Assembly (NCBI GenBank): GCA_031216445.1
Contig: CM062204.1
Coordinates: 13,260,501 to 13,324,500, forward strand
Length of the DNA: 64,000 nt
Source: Lateolabrax maculatus
Taxonomy: Eukaryota; Chordata; Actinopteri; Acropomatiformes; Lateolabracidae
Direction: 5' to 3'
Below are positions 34,001 to 48,031 of this stretch, in pieces; position 1 is the first letter of the stretch, and every line of letters begins with the position of its first letter. Below the pieces are notes generated by a model. That model had not been told where the DNA came from. It searched no databases and saw only the letters and a list, made by a program, of their open reading frames with translations. A program made the translations under genes and the position numbers.

Positions 34001-35972
34001 CATGATCATTTGATTTTTAACATCTTAAGTGAGTTGCCATTGCTGAATACAAATCATCCACTCCCTTTGAATTATGAGGTGCCTCAGGGTTCATTCCTCA
34101 ACCGGTTGTATTTTACAATTATATACCACATAATTAAAGATGGAATATTTTAATTTCCAATTATAAGCAGATTTGACCAAAATCTATTTCTCTTCTGATT
34201 CCATCAACCTCAGTCTACGTACATATAAGTTGAAATTGTTCTTCTTTTAGTTAATTCAAATAAATCAGAATTCCTCATCATAGCTCCAGATTTCTTTATC
34301 AATAGTTTCTCCTCTCATCTTGGTTTACTGTTCTCCAATATTATCTCTCATACTACCAATATCTCATAACTCATGCTGAGGTTTTTTTTTTACAGTAAAC
34401 TCACATTCGATGAACACATGAAATTAGTAATGCAGTCATGTTTCCTACAGTGATGCAAAATGACAAGATTTGATATTTAACTTGGATTATTGCAAAGCTA
34501 AACTGGATTTGTGAAAGGAAAGGATGCTGCAGCCCAGTTTCTTTTGAGATCCAGTAGAAGAGTGCATAAAACCACTATTCCAGTATCTCTACTGTGGCAG
34601 TGTGTACTGTGTGTCAGAGTTGACTTGAATGTGTATGTATCACTTTTATAGCTCATATGGGGTTGGCTCCTGACTACTGACCTTTTACCCCCCTATTAGC
34701 TGAGTTCCGCCAGAGATTGCCTGGTTGTTCATTTTTATTGTATTCTAAGTGGATAATAAAAACTGGATTTGCCATCTGGGACCGTCAAATCTGAAATCAC
34801 TTGCCATATTAGAGCTATTTTTTTTTTTTAATCATCTTTTTAAAAATCCCTTTTAACAACACATTATTCTAAAAAACACTTTTACTGAAATTATTCTTGC
34901 ACTCATATACTTTATTCATACATACTAATATTATTATCAATAATAATCTTAGCTTAAAGCAAGGACTGTAGAAGCCCAACTTCGCACACATACTATAGGC
35001 GATGAAGAACAGGATACCAAATGATGAAAGTCTCTATATAATTTCCCTTCACTTCATAAAACCAGGTAATGGCAGTGCAAGCGGATCTGAAATCTGTTCC
35101 TTAGATCTCTGCCAGACTCAACCTGGACTCGATTGGATCTCATCTTACTTAGAAGTGGAAAGCCAACATTCCCCAAGAGACAGATAGAGGATGATGTAAG
35201 TCATGCAAACTCTAACAGGCGCAGCTGTTGGTTAGCTTGTCCTGCCTTAATAACTGGTGGCGCTTGTAAAGTCATCATGATTAAATGGACCTACTGCAAA
35301 CCTTTACCTAAAGTAAGTCTCCCTCGTGCCACTGTTCCTCACTGTTCCTAACTGCAAAATCATAACTATCAGGCACCAGTGGGCTGACATATTGCTACAC
35401 CATCACATAACACAAAATCAGTTCACCCCTTTATAAAATGAGACGGAAGGGTTGAGTTGTGTTACTACATGCTGAAAGCGGGTGGAAGGGTTGAATGGTA
35501 GCACCATTAATCAAGCTTATGTCTATAGCCTCCAGACACCAATAAAGATGTGTAAGGATAGAGCTGGATGGAACCAGTAGTGGCTCAGTTTTCACCTTGT
35601 ACGGTATATAAATGCTCAATTCTCTGCCATCTGTCTTGATGTTGAATGTAACAGATATAACTCTGATAAGTCTAGTGAATGTCACAGAAGGGATACATCA
35701 TGGTTTTTACGTCCTACGTGATGATAAATTGGGTTAAGGTAGCTTATGTTGTTTGGCAAGAGCCTGAGGGACACTCTCACCCCACAAACACCCACTAAAA
35801 AATTATGTCATTACTACATAGCGTTTGTGTGTGTCTGTGTTTGTTTGTGAACATTTGTTTGAGTGTTTATGTGTGTAGGCAAATCCCTCTTTCAACCGCA
35901 ACATACCACAGGCAGATTAGTTTATGTTGTTTTTGGAAAAGGAGGAAAAGCAGATAAGCCAGGCTGTGCTTG

Positions 35973-36003
<31 letters not shown>

Positions 36004-36039
36004 CGTGAGAGACCATCACATTGGGGTTGTGTCAGAGCA

Positions 36040-36086
<47 letters not shown>

Positions 36087-39000
36087 AGAGAGGGAAAAAC
36101 AGTGTTTGTGTTTCTAAGCGAGAGGACAAAGAAGAGCATTTCCTCAATAGCGAACACCAACTAAAAAGTAAACATTCCCACAATTAACTCCCCCTACCTT
36201 AATCTTGCCCTCCTGCAATTCTTATGTCCCACACACAGTGTTTGCATGTGATTCAACTTAATACAGTCACAGGGAATGATTTCAGACTGAACTGACTACT
36301 GCTGAAGTTGTTTTGCTATTAACAAAATGATTGTGTTACTATATATGATGTTTGAGCCACAGAACGCAACAACCAACTATGTATAGCTTAAAAATACCCG
36401 ACACTTGATGAGAGTGGGAACTGATTCTGAAACTGTCCATATGTGGAAAAGAAATTGACAAAGGATGATGGATTGTTTAAACCTAAAGCCCAGACTGATC
36501 TGATTACCAGCGTAAGGGAACACTAAGAAAGAACACAAGAGGGAGCTTGTGAAAAACAGAGAGCCAATGAAAATAAATTGTTTTTTCACAGCGACAGGAG
36601 TCTTAACACTTTACTCCTGGACACACAAGTGGTTGCGTGCATAAAAACAGACAGGTGTTCAAGGTGTTCAACTTTGTTGGAACACCAGCGCACACGCCCC
36701 AATCACTAGACATGTTTGCCTGGAAGTTCAGGTTTGTTAGGGAATGTGCATGTCATAGTGAGTATGTGCAGTCAGTCTTAACTGTGCGTGTGCGTGTGTG
36801 TCTGTTGTCTTCAGGTTTGCCAGTAAGGCTTGTGGGAGGAGAGAGCCCTAGGGAAGGTCGGGTGGAGCTCTACCTGTCAGGACTTTGGGGGACCGTGTGT
36901 GATGACGGATGGACTGATCGTGACGCTGAGGTGGTGTGCCGACAGTTGGGATACAGGTATGTGTGTACGATAAAAACCACAACAAACACAATGACTTCCA
37001 TGGAGTGTGGGCAAGAATATTATTTTGCTTGCTACTGTGTAGCGGCAGACAAAGCTGTCGGAAGTGACGTGCAGTTTAGAGAGATGGGTGCATTTTACAG
37101 ATGATTATTTTCATTACTGATTAATCATCGATTATCTCTTGTTTAACGTTTGGTCAACAAAATGTATATACTACCCATCGATTTCCCAGAGCCTAAGATG
37201 ACATATTTAAATGACTTCAATCTAGCTAAGTGTACATTGAATGTATACAATACACGTGGGTGTGTGTGCATCAGGACAATGTAGCACTCTTTTATTCTCA
37301 TCTATACACTATCTCTTAACCCCACACCACCCCTTATTCTCGGAAGACTTCTTTCTTACTCTTCTTATTTTCAACGTGTTTTTCATTTTCAGTCACGGTC
37401 AGGATGTTGGAGGAGAGGTAAACTGTTGGAGAAAAGCTCAGTTGTGAGCTGTGGCATTGCAATGTGATCACTCCATACATTATACTCACTTAAGTGAATC
37501 CAGACAAAATCAATCACCACTTCTTAGACTTGGCATATGTCTCATACTCGCTCCCCTTTTCTGCGCCTGTCTTTCATCTGTCCATCAACCAGCCTCCTCT
37601 CAACCCTTCTCTATTTTCTCTTTGCAGCTCATCACTCAGGTCTTGAGTTTCAAGCTAACCTACAATGGAAAAACTACAGTATTCTTGGAATCATTAAATT
37701 GTCTATATTTCATTAATTCATCTTTAAAAATAGTGCACTAAAGTTTTGAGCACATCTTATGAGCCTCTGGTGTGCTGCCAGCTGCTTTTATTAGGGGTTT
37801 TAGCTGTGTCCTTTCGCAGGGCCAAGATAAACATCCAATTAAAGGGCAGGCCAGTTGTGCGAATGACACATTCACGGTGACAGATATGTTGAGGCGAAGC
37901 AAACTACCTCATCTCATCCTCTCTGGGTCACATTATCTCTTCCCTCTGAGACACTGTCCCGTTTTCCAAAACAATGGCAGTGGGATGGCAAGGGAAAACT
38001 GTACCATAACAAACTGTCTTTATTTTTCTCTCACATCACTCCTCAGCAAGAGATAATCATCCCCGAGCCACCCAATTTTCTGTGACACATCTGTGTGTAG
38101 ATGAAAGCCACATCTGGAGCGCATAAGTGTGAGAGAGAGGGAGAGAGAAAGCGTGTTGGAGACGTGTAAAAGCCATGTCAGGATCATCATTCTGTCTTGC
38201 ACAGGGTGTGGTGAAAGGTCATTAAATACACAGCGCGTCCCCAAGGGTTAGAGGTTGTTCTGGGGGTGATAAAACAAAATATACACAGACACACACACTG
38301 TTTCACACAAATTATATTCAAAGTCAGCAGCTTGACCCAGAGTCACCCTGAATGAGAACCTAGATGAAACTGGACAACCTACACACACACACACACACCA
38401 TAATTTGGCAACAATTTAATCTGCTAGTGGTTTGAATAAAGCCTATATTGTAGACTAACTGGCAAAGGGAAATTTTTTGTCCACTTCCAGTGATTTATGT
38501 TGAATTTCTTCCACGCTGCACCATGATCAAATGTGGCAAAACGCAAAAAACGGGTATGTATGTAAATGTAAATAGCCCAATTACATGCCATTGAGGCAGT
38601 TTCAATTTCATTTACATTTCAAAATAGCCTGCCTGTAAAGTCACCCTGTGAATGTGTTGCCATGTGACAAGAAAGGAACAGTGAGAGGTTTTTGCTTAGA
38701 TTGAGGACTTCTTTGTTGGCTGCATCTTTTTTTTTTCCATTCAAACACTTTCTTTAGTTTCTAACTTGAGCATTTGATATCCAGAGCAGACCTAGTTGGA
38801 TTTTTGACTGATGTTGTGTTACTGTGTGTTGCCACAGAAACACACCAAGCAAGCTTGATGTCAGTCTCTAGGCTTTGTTCCAAGTAACTTGGAGGTTCAC
38901 CCTTTGCGTGCCAAGTACCGCTCAGGGAGCTATTGGAGACACAGACACAATGCGAGATGTCTCAATAAGATACCGGAGATTCCCCCTGGATGAGCGGGAA

Positions 39001-42000
39001 TACAAGACCTGCCACCCACCAGACCCCAGGGACGCAAGATGAGACCCTCTCAGTTAGTTATCTATCAATCTTAATTAAAATCACAGTTACAGCCTATTCC
39101 GACACACACACACACACACAACCCCAACCTACAGCCGTCTTAGTGTTAGCTGATGCTAATTAAAGTCAAAGGTGAGACAGTGATACAAATACTGTTGTTA
39201 TCAGATTGTAAACTGTGGTCTGACCTGTTTTTGCGTCACAGCCAGAGAATGTCAAATCATAACATCTATACTAACACCTCATCATCGTCATCGTCCATTG
39301 CCTGTCGAAAAAAGGCCACCACAGTTGCTGATAGCTTTGTTTAAACGCGTACAAAAAAATAACGAAATGTCCAGTTTACAAAATAATCGCAGTCGCAGGG
39401 TTTCCACAAGCAAACAGAGTACCACCACTTTCTCTGGCATAAATCTATTTCCTAAATCATAAACAAAAGAAATCATAACATTCATCTTCATTCATTTATC
39501 GCACGATCAAAAATGTTGGCTTATGCCTGCTCAGCAACACAACAAGTAACCCTACTGATTATATTGACCTCTGGCCTAATTGACAATGGCACCTCGCCCC
39601 CGAGTGGTGGGAGGCTTAACAAAACAAAACAATAACGAAATGGCCCATACAGCCTATATGCTTCTACACACACATACAGACAGAAAGACTTAGAAGCTAA
39701 GCAGTCAACTCTAGACTTATTTTGTTTGTGTCATGATTAAAGGTAATTTGAAAAAGATACATAGAATTAAATGAAATGAAAGTAATTCATATCGCTTAAA
39801 CAATTAATGAATTAATCAAAATGTTGCAGCTTGTCTTAATAAAACAAAGTGCACGGAGCACATTTCTCCAGTGTGGAGTTTAGAATTTAATAAAAAAATT
39901 TAATTATTCCCTATCAGGCTCCCCTGAGTGCATATGTTGTGTTATATACAGTAACCTAATGTCTATCAGGTCAGCTAAGCAGAACTAGATGCTCCCAGAG
40001 CTTGGTTAAAAATGAAGGAAGACTGAGCATTTGGTGTCTTTGTGCCAAAAGTTTGGAATAGTGTACCTCTTACTATTAGATTATTCAATTCAACTGAAAC
40101 TTTTTAATACATTCAAGACTAACTTATATTCCCTCACTTTTCTTAACTGATGTTTTGCTTTTTTTGTAGATGCTTTTTTCTGTTTTTGTAAATTCTGTCT
40201 TGTTGGTCTTGAATTTGTTGCTGCCCTGCCTTTTTTGATATTTAATGCTTTGATAGTGAAACACTTTGTAAAATCTTTTTTGAAAAGTGATATATAAATA
40301 AACCTTACAGTTTTATCTTCAGCCACAATATGAACTATGTTTTTCACAGTTTTAAGTTTTCCAGCTTAATATCATTTAGAAGGAAATGGCAATGAAATGT
40401 CTGTGTGGTCCGTCTCCACAGTGGGGTGGCGAAGGCCCGCGTGATGGCGTACTTTGGGGAAGGGACAGGGCCCATCCACGTGGACAACGTGAAGTGCAGC
40501 GGCGAGGAGCGTTTGTTAGCAGACTGCATCAAACAGCCCCCCGGCACACACAACTGTCGCCATAGTGAGGACGCCGGGGTCATCTGTGACTATGGTGAAT
40601 CGCAGCCCAGCTACAAAGAGGTCAAAGGTCAGTCAGCTCCTGTGATTTATTTGGAGGATCTGCGTGTGGATTGAGCATTCATGAGACTCTGGTGTGTTTA
40701 GCAAACATTTCCAATATGTCATATACACTGAAAAACTAATGAGAAACAAATGACTAAAGAAAAGTTTGGAGGTGAGATTCTGAGAGGAAAGCTGGGAGGA
40801 CTTCAGTGTGTGTGTGTATATCCAGATGGTAAAATGGAGAGAGCGATGTTATTGCTTCGCCCTGTCTGTCACACATCAGGGCAGACTCACACAATACTAT
40901 CCGTTACCTGCACATGTGCTATTACTTCCATTTCTCCCATGTACATACTGTGGAAAATCAAACCAGTGCAGGAGGGTGTTTTGTCTCTTTAGTATGGTAA
41001 ATTACATCTTCTGAAAAACCACTTACACTATGTTTGTAGATTTTAACATCACATACAGACAGACTATGAAAATGATCCGTCATTTATTTAATTTACTTTA
41101 TTTCCGGTTCATATGTAGTAGTAAAAGGTGAGTCTAAAATATTATTAGTTTTTCGATCAGTCTAAATATTTAATAAGCGCAGTTTCTGAGCCTAAATGTA
41201 TGGTTTAACAATCGTCACCCTCCCACACACTCACATATACACGTCCAATGGCTCCTCTTTTGTCTCTGTCAGATCCTGTCAACTCAGTTTGTGGTCTGCG
41301 GCTCAAACACACTCGCCAGCGCCGAATCATAGGAGGAGAAAACTCTCTGAGGTAAGCTGGAAGGGACAGGAGGGAATAATGACAGCACAGAGAACGGCTG
41401 CCAGGGACAAAGCGTATAAAGAATATGGGACACATTTTCAAGTCAACAAGTCTTAGAGGATCTGAGGCTACAGGAAAATAAATATTAAATTGCAAACGTG
41501 AACATATACTATATGTGGGGAAGTGGCAGCATGCAAGTGAGCAAGAATGTGCCTGTTTAATGTGAGTGTATCATCTAGAATGATTTACATTAAAGAGAAA
41601 CAGGCGTGCATGGCCAAAACAGAACAGAAAAACTCTCTGGAATTAAACAAAACAAACTTGTGGTTATGACTTTCTCTGGCTTGCTGTGTGTGAGTGTGTA
41701 TGGGTGTGTGTTTGTGTGTCAAACTGAAGAATGTTTTTTTCATACCGTATGCATGTTTAGATGACATCCTGCATGTTTACACTTAATATTCTGCCAGATA
41801 TGCTAATGTTTAGTGTCCTCCAAAAAATCACATATTTGGAGTTGTTGCTATGTTGGCTACCTGTTCAAGGCTCTGTTTTTATGACACAAAGTGCAATAAA
41901 AACATTCTGACTAGCATAGTACAATGAAATGATGTTTATTTTTAGCATTGTCTGAATAGGACTGGATTTTGTGTCTATGTTTGCATTTTAAGTTATTTGT

Positions 42001-42016
42001 GTACTTTTATAATTGC

Positions 42017-42077
<61 letters not shown>

Positions 42078-45000
42078 TGGCTGTGTGTTCGTGCCTATAG
42101 GGGTGGCTGGCCATGGCAGGCAGCGATTCGTTTGCGAGGATCTCGAGGAGACGGGAGGTTGGTGTGTGGAGCGACTCTCATTGACAGCTGCTGGGTCCTC
42201 ACCTCTGCACACTGCTTCAAGAGGTCAAACACACATGCCCACATCTACTCGCACACATGTGTATGTGTCACAGTTTGACACGCTATGTTCAGTTTCTTAA
42301 GCCCAAAAAGATCTCATCCAGCGGGTTCATTATGGATCCCGGGTCGAAACAACCCAATCACTCATAGTCAATCTACTATAAATAAAACCAAGACAAAACA
42401 GACTAAGATGTTTTGGTAAAATTAATACCAAATAAATTAAGGTTACAGTGAAACTCCAATGTACTGCCTATATGGACAGTTTTATGACCCAACCCAACTG
42501 TTTACGGGCCTCTCAGTACACATGGCAATCATCTTCCTCGTCACGTCCACAATCTGCATTTCTCAGTCAGTCTGCATTTTCAGACAAATTTTCTGCATAT
42601 GTTGGATGTTTTGGTGTGCTTATGCATACATTAACACCCAAGCTACACAACTTACTTACTTCCTCAGTATATTCGAATCTGAGAGAGGCAAGAGAATCCC
42701 AACTATGTGAGCACTAATCAGTGGTGGTTTAGATGTGGTTGTGGTGCAGGTTGTCAGACAGTCAGAGTTACTTCATCTCAACTTCGTCTGGTTTGGGGGC
42801 CCCCACATGGCTCCAACAAACTTGAAATCCATCACCTAATGCATACAACAGAGAAATCAGCGGAAGGACTTCAAAAAAGAAAGAAAGAAAATGAATTGAA
42901 CAGAAAGTTGAGGGTTGTGAGGGCACTTACCCTAGAGTCAGTCTTTGAAGTTTATACAGTCCATGTAAGGTTGTCAGACTGTATTTGAAGGATAATATAT
43001 TTTGGTTGCATTACCAGGTATTACTTCTAACGTTTGGGTTTGGTAGGAAAACCAGAACTCTTTACAGGCTCCAGCAGCTCCACCACTATAAATCCTGATG
43101 TTTCTCCATTAAAGAGAGGAAGAGGTAATTCACTAAATCCTTTTCAGTACCATTTCTCGAGCCATTCCCAGGCTCTTTCCACTGCCAGAGATGTACTTCC
43201 ATCCTCTTTTTGTAAATGACACACACAGGAAACACATAGCTGTGCCATGGTGCAAATTAAGACCACTTGGGATGTAGCAATCAGGACCTCTAGGACTGAT
43301 TAATGCAAACAGTGTGATTAGTTGACCGCCAGTGTAATTGCAGATTGAAATACGACTACAAACAATGATACGTCATTTAAAACTGCACAGTAGGCACTAT
43401 AGTAGCCACAATAGTTGGCCTCAAGTATGACTCTGTCTTAAACAAATTGTTCTTAGCTGTCATAGCTTGTGCAACAGCAAATAAACAATAGGCCTTATCC
43501 AAACAAAGTAATTGTATGTTAATGCTTAATGACCTAGGTGCTCACTCACCTACTGCCTTAGGCTTTGCTTTTTATATTGAATGGGTTTTAATCATTGACT
43601 GTAGCTTGTGTAATTCATCTAGAACCAGATAGATGACATTCCTTGAATAGTAGCGTTCTGCTTAGTGCTGCAAAGTGGCACACCCAAATAACACATATGA
43701 AGAAATGACTGAAACTGTGAACAGTGTTTTTAGCTGTATGTAGGATGTCTGTTATTATAGACATTGCAAGCGCACAAGAAAGGTCAAACACTACAAAGTA
43801 CTCCTCTTGGCTGCCTGATCACATATCAGTCTTCAGTGCTCTAAGCTGTTAGCGTCAGCTATGACAGCTTTGAAAAGCAATTTGCTGCATGCAGGCCAGA
43901 GTATGCAGACCAATATATGGACTTCCGACTTTACAGTGTCACCTTTCATACATGGTCACAAAAATAGGGTGGTACTTGCACAAGAACACACATAGCAGCA
44001 AACAAACTAATACACGCAGTCACACAATACACAGAAAATACAGTTGGCATATTCACTTCTACTTGTTCGTCTAAGCACAGAGGATTTTATAATGACATGT
44101 TAAGGTACAACCACTAAATGTGACTAACACATCAGATTACCTTATCCCTCATACTACCATTACTGATTAGTAGGTTCGTAGAAATTTACCTCAGGTCAGT
44201 GGTCACATGCTGACAACATAATAAACCTATTTATGTCGTGTAGCTGTACAGCTGGGGGCTTGCCAACAGTAACAGAACTCCAGCAGATTTTGAACTGTTT
44301 TTAGCAACAACATGTGAACGGTGATTTAGACACATACAAACTCCAGTCTAATCCTGAGATTTTGCCTTTACACAGGATCAAGTCTGATAGTCTTGTACTT
44401 TCATTAAGCTTTGCACAGACAGACCGAGTCAGTCTAGTTAAAAACGTGTGCCTGTGAATGTGGGCTTGTAGATGGGTATGTACTGTACGTATCTTACTGA
44501 TCAGCAGTGTTCCACGCCCTGCCTGGAACGTCGTAGCATTCCCAGGTCAGGAGATCTTTCCGGAAACACTCTACTAGCTGTAACTGGACACAGAGACTTG
44601 GCTCGATCCAAAGGCCTCCTTCTGTTCCCTCCCTCCCTCTCCTTTGGTCCTGTGTCTGTCCCTGATTTACCCTAACCCTCTCCTCGTCTTTTCTCCCACT
44701 CAATTTCAAAAAGGCCAAATCTCCGACAAGTAAATGGCAAGCGTGGAAAGCACTCCATTATGTCAACCTATGAGTCAGATATAAGCATAAACACACAGAC
44801 ACAATGACAGATTTATTGTTATCATTCTTGTATAAACTCATTCTCTGTCCAAGTATTCATTTGTTTAGCCCGTAGAAGCAGTGCGCGAAGTGTGCAGCCC
44901 TTTCTCAGTTCTGATCTATACTGAACTGATGGATATATAAAAGCACTACAGCAATGTCCAAGAAGGATAGGAGGTACGGCAGAAAAAAAGAAAAACCATG

Positions 45001-48000
45001 TAGCTATTACTTGTTACTTTACTGTTACAGTTACTTGCGAAAAGCTTTCAGGACTGTCCTCAAGGGGAACACAATACATAATACACAATTTAGCTAAAAC
45101 TCAACAAGAAAAGTTTAAAACAAGGGTATAAAAATAGAATAGTTATCATGAGGGTTAGGGATAACATCCAAAATATGGCTGGGAAAAAAACACTATGAAT
45201 CCTTAAACATTAAGAAGAAAACTTAAAAATTTGTTCCACAACTCAAAGGCCAGTAGTGCACATTTTATGACCGTGCTGTATTTTCTCCAGCTTTAGAGGA
45301 ATTATCGCTGAGGTAACTGCTGCCAGAGCTCGTAATTTTATTGCTCGCGGTTTATGTGTCAGCAGTGGGATTTGTCACACACACACTCTTTCTCTTATTG
45401 GCCTCTCGATCTATCCTTCTGTTTCTCTCTGCAGGTATGGAAACAGCACCAAGCAGTATAAAGTTAGAGTGGGCGACTACCATTCCCTCGTCCCTGAGGA
45501 ATACGAAGAGGAGTACGCCGTTGATCAGATTGTCCTCCACCCAAGCTACCACTCCAATAGCAACGATTACGATCTGGCCTTGGTTCGTCTGTCGCCGGTG
45601 GCAGTGGGCCAAATGCCGGGAGAGTGTGTGTCATTCAGCCGTCATGTTCTTCCCGCCTGTCTGCCCATGAAGAAAGAGAGGGTGCTCAAACAAGCCAGCA
45701 ACTGTCACATTACCGGCTGGGGTGACACAGGTGAGGGTGTGTTTGTGAGTCGTGGGGAGGTGGGTACGGTGGCCCTGAGGTGCAAAACGTGACAGAATTT
45801 AATTTCATTCTCGTTCATTTACTATTGCATTTAATGTTATAACACAACATTTAATTCAAAATATTTACCAGGATAATTGAAAGGTAAAATATATGTTACA
45901 GTTTAAAAGAAGCATTGGAAATAAATCATGCAATAACATAAAACAGTAAGTTAATGAAGGGAAAAAAGAAAAATTATGTCACACCGGTACTCGTTATTTT
46001 GGGTAAAGTCTATTGTACATTTATATTTACATGTACATACATACACAATAGTATTCTTACTATATGTAAGTCATTTATTCAGTCAGAGGAGAAGAGAATC
46101 CTGCAAAAAGTGCAATTGCACTGTATCTGTCCACACACTTGACTGTATACATGGACACACATCTGTTAGTGATCTTTAAATTACCTGCTGATGTCATTAA
46201 TCATAGCAACATGGTCACAAAGGCCTCCAGAAGGTCACGGTACACGCTTATGGAAAAACATGTACTCCCCACTGAGAGGTTCGTGTCTAGCCTTTTTCTC
46301 CTTTATGTTGGTTGAATTCACGTGTGTGAGTGTGTGTGTGTGTGTGCGTGTGTGTGTGGCAGAGCTTGTTGTTATTAGTTTTGGTTACTTAAGTGTGCTG
46401 ACAACTCAGATTATTTAGACGTGTGATGCTGGAAAGGGCTGTTTAACTTGTCTGCTTTGTACAGCTGTTTGCATTTGGCCATCTGCCAATCTGCTATCAC
46501 ATACACGCAAGCATATCTTGCACATACATGCCACCCTAAGCTACCATGGATAGTTAATTAATTAACACTGTGTGGTCATGGAGAAAGCCAGGAATGAACG
46601 CAATTGGCCACGTTCATGTGTGGAAAGCCCTGGAGGGATCATGTCCTTGTCGTTACCAGGCCACAGGGGTGGTAGTTTTAAAAAAAAACAGCGACAGCAT
46701 GTCTATCAGAGGAAGCTTATTTCTTGTCTACAACCCCACCAGGCCAACAGTAAAGTTAGCGCTGACAAAGTCTGCATGTATATGAATTGGAAGAGACACA
46801 AAAAAAGATACGGGAACCTTCTTGGAATGAAAGAACAGCTCCTCTTAAGACTCTGCCAGAAACCTTGAAATTGATTCATTTCTTAATGCCTTAATGCCTT
46901 AAAAAAGTCAAAGATAAGAATGTGATAAATAAGGTCAAGTCTAGAGGAGTCTGCCGACAACTGGCAAGGCAAAAACAAATATTTCATCAAAAGTCATGCA
47001 CATGGGGCACGCTGTGTGCTCCACATCCACAAATGTCAAAACAATTTAAAAATAGTGTAAAAATGACAAATATGTATTCACAATCAAGCACATAAACAAC
47101 GTTAAGAGTTTAAAGCCATGCCAACATCTCTGGAAGGTTATACTTAAGCACAGTGCTTAAGTCAGCATACTTACATACCAGTGGTGATAATCTTATTATG
47201 CCAGCGTGCTCTACAGTGCTACATTCAGCAGGTATGATGTTTACCATCTTAGTTTGTTTGTTAATTAGCACTAAACACAAAGTACCGCTGATGCTGATGG
47301 GAATGTTATTAGTTTTGCAGCTGTTTTGTCATAAACATAAACAAACAGAATGGATAAACAGAAATGTTGAGGTCAGGGGATCAAAGTTTTTTACAGTTAA
47401 TCGCCAAGGGACCACGAAGGAGCTGTACCAAATGTCATGGAAATCCATCCAATAGTTGTCCAGACATTTCACTCTGAACGAAAAATGTCAGCCTGCTGGT
47501 TGCATTAGAGGACCAGAGTGATAGACTGACAGGCATCCCTAGATCTTTTTTTTTTTTATTATTATTATTCCAAATCTTCAATTACACAGGTGGTTAACTA
47601 ATCAGTGTCTGACCTTTGACGCTAATAAACACATAGATGCTCACACACACTCTTCCAAACCTCTCATTCTAAACTCTTAACTCTTTCCCTCTTTCTCAGG
47701 CCGCTCATATTCCAAGACCCTACAGCAGGCACCCCTCTCTTTACTTCCCCGCCGTCATTGCCAGCAGCACTTCCACAGTGCCTTCACAAGCCGCATGCTT
47801 TGCGCCGGCAGCATCCAGCCGGAGAGGCGTGTGGACAGTTGCCGCGGTGACAGTGGAGGTCCATTGGTGTGTGAGCGTCCAGGAGGGGGTTGGGTGGTTT
47901 ACGGGGTCACGTCCTGGGGCCATGCCTGCCGGACTCAACAGTCCCCTGGTGTCTACACCAAAGTCTCTGCCTTCAGTTCCTGGATACGCAAGGTGATCGG

Positions 48001-48031
48001 ACGTGATGACAGGAAAGAGAAAAGGCGATGA
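28032..48031 (+). CDS. PRSS12: Neurotrypsin (PRSS12), secreted kringle/SRCR serine protease
   Basis: Thirteen coding exons: 28032-28365, 30091-30229, 31271-31443, 31628-31778, 32399-32577, 32979-33120, 33235-33455, 36815-36956, 40422-40627, 41273-41351, 42101-42223, 45435-45730, 47700-48031. They sum to 2,517 nt (838 codons plus stop; human 875), all phases consistent. Neurotrypsin is secreted at synapses and cleaves agrin. Domains: signal peptide MSRAFLAVAAVLSAANPGPC; kringle, residues about 35-109, six Cys; SRCR1 about 112-213, SRCR2 218-323, SRCR3 328-431 and SRCR4 449-550, each split over two exons; activation site HTRQRR|IIGG after residue 580; trypsin-like domain with His626 (TSAHC), Asp676 (NDYDLALV), Ser780 (CRGDSGGP) and S1 Asp774. 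It ends in a basic tail. The start is the first ATG, in a GC-rich exon; in-frame sequence upstream has only TTG. The long Pro-rich N-terminal segment of the human protein is not apparent. Confidence 0.97.
28382..28423. repeat. (CA)n microsatellite, PRSS12 intron 1
   Basis: Interrupted CA run 17 bp past the exon 1 donor. Confidence 0.9.
28424..30090 (+). other. PRSS12 intron 1, nothing else recognised
   Basis: No exon, RNA or known transposon was recognised. A pyrimidine-rich stretch with CT runs at about 29,860-29,960 lies upstream of the exon 2 acceptor. Confidence 0.5.
33860..34860 (+). mobile_element. Degraded L2-like LINE reverse transcriptase in PRSS12 intron 7
   Basis: Plus-strand fragments read NSGFKVGHSTETTLTT, then TNDLL, NYEVPQGSFLNRLYF (counterpart of GVPQGSILGPLLF), LDYCKAKLDL and APYLTDLLPPY. 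These occur in the order of an L2-type non-LTR reverse transcriptase, with many stops and frame changes. It is in the same orientation as PRSS12. Confidence 0.75.
34861..36814 (+). other. Rest of PRSS12 intron 7, mostly unannotated
   Basis: No exon was recognised between the LINE remnant and exon 8. Contains the CT/GT microsatellite pair at 35976-36083. Confidence 0.5.
35976..36083. repeat. (CT)n and (GT)n microsatellites
   Basis: CT run at 35976-36001 and GT run at 36043-36083 in PRSS12 intron 7. Confidence 0.95.
36957..39954 (+). other. PRSS12 intron 8, no exon recognised
   Basis: Short CA runs at about 38,385 and 39,105. Otherwise no recognisable element before the LINE tail at 39,955. 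Confidence 0.45.
39955..40312 (+). mobile_element. LINE 3' end in PRSS12 intron 8
   Basis: Traces of the reverse transcriptase C-terminus (LVKNEGRLSIW, FN.NFLIHSRLTYIPSL) are followed by a T-rich 3' region. It ends acactttgtaaaatc then tgatatataaataaa, the usual end of fish L2-like LINEs. It stops about 110 bp before exon 9. Confidence 0.65.
42019..42075. repeat. (GT)n microsatellite beside PRSS12 exon 11 acceptor
   Basis: About 28 GT units ending 25 bp before the exon that starts at 42101. The region between the repeat and the AG is also GT-rich. Confidence 0.95.
42224..45434 (+). other. PRSS12 intron 11, no exon recognised
   Basis: About 3.2 kb with short open frames only. Nothing resembles a protein domain or a repeat family that I recognise. 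Confidence 0.5.
46323..46358. repeat. GT-rich microsatellite, PRSS12 intron 12
   Basis: Interrupted GT run. Confidence 0.85.
47155..47545 (+). mobile_element. Common fish interspersed repeat, second copy
   Basis: Contains cattcagcaggtatgatgtt, attagcactaaacacaaagt, gatgggaatgttattagt and aaatccatccaatagttgtc, in the order of the perch-like fish repeat also seen at 18870-19065. It lies in the last PRSS12 intron, close to exon 13. Confidence 0.65.

Noticed and set aside
36637..37104. 155-codon frame as a complete small protein
   Set aside because: It is one half of PRSS12 SRCR4 (exon 36815-36956) read through the flanking introns.
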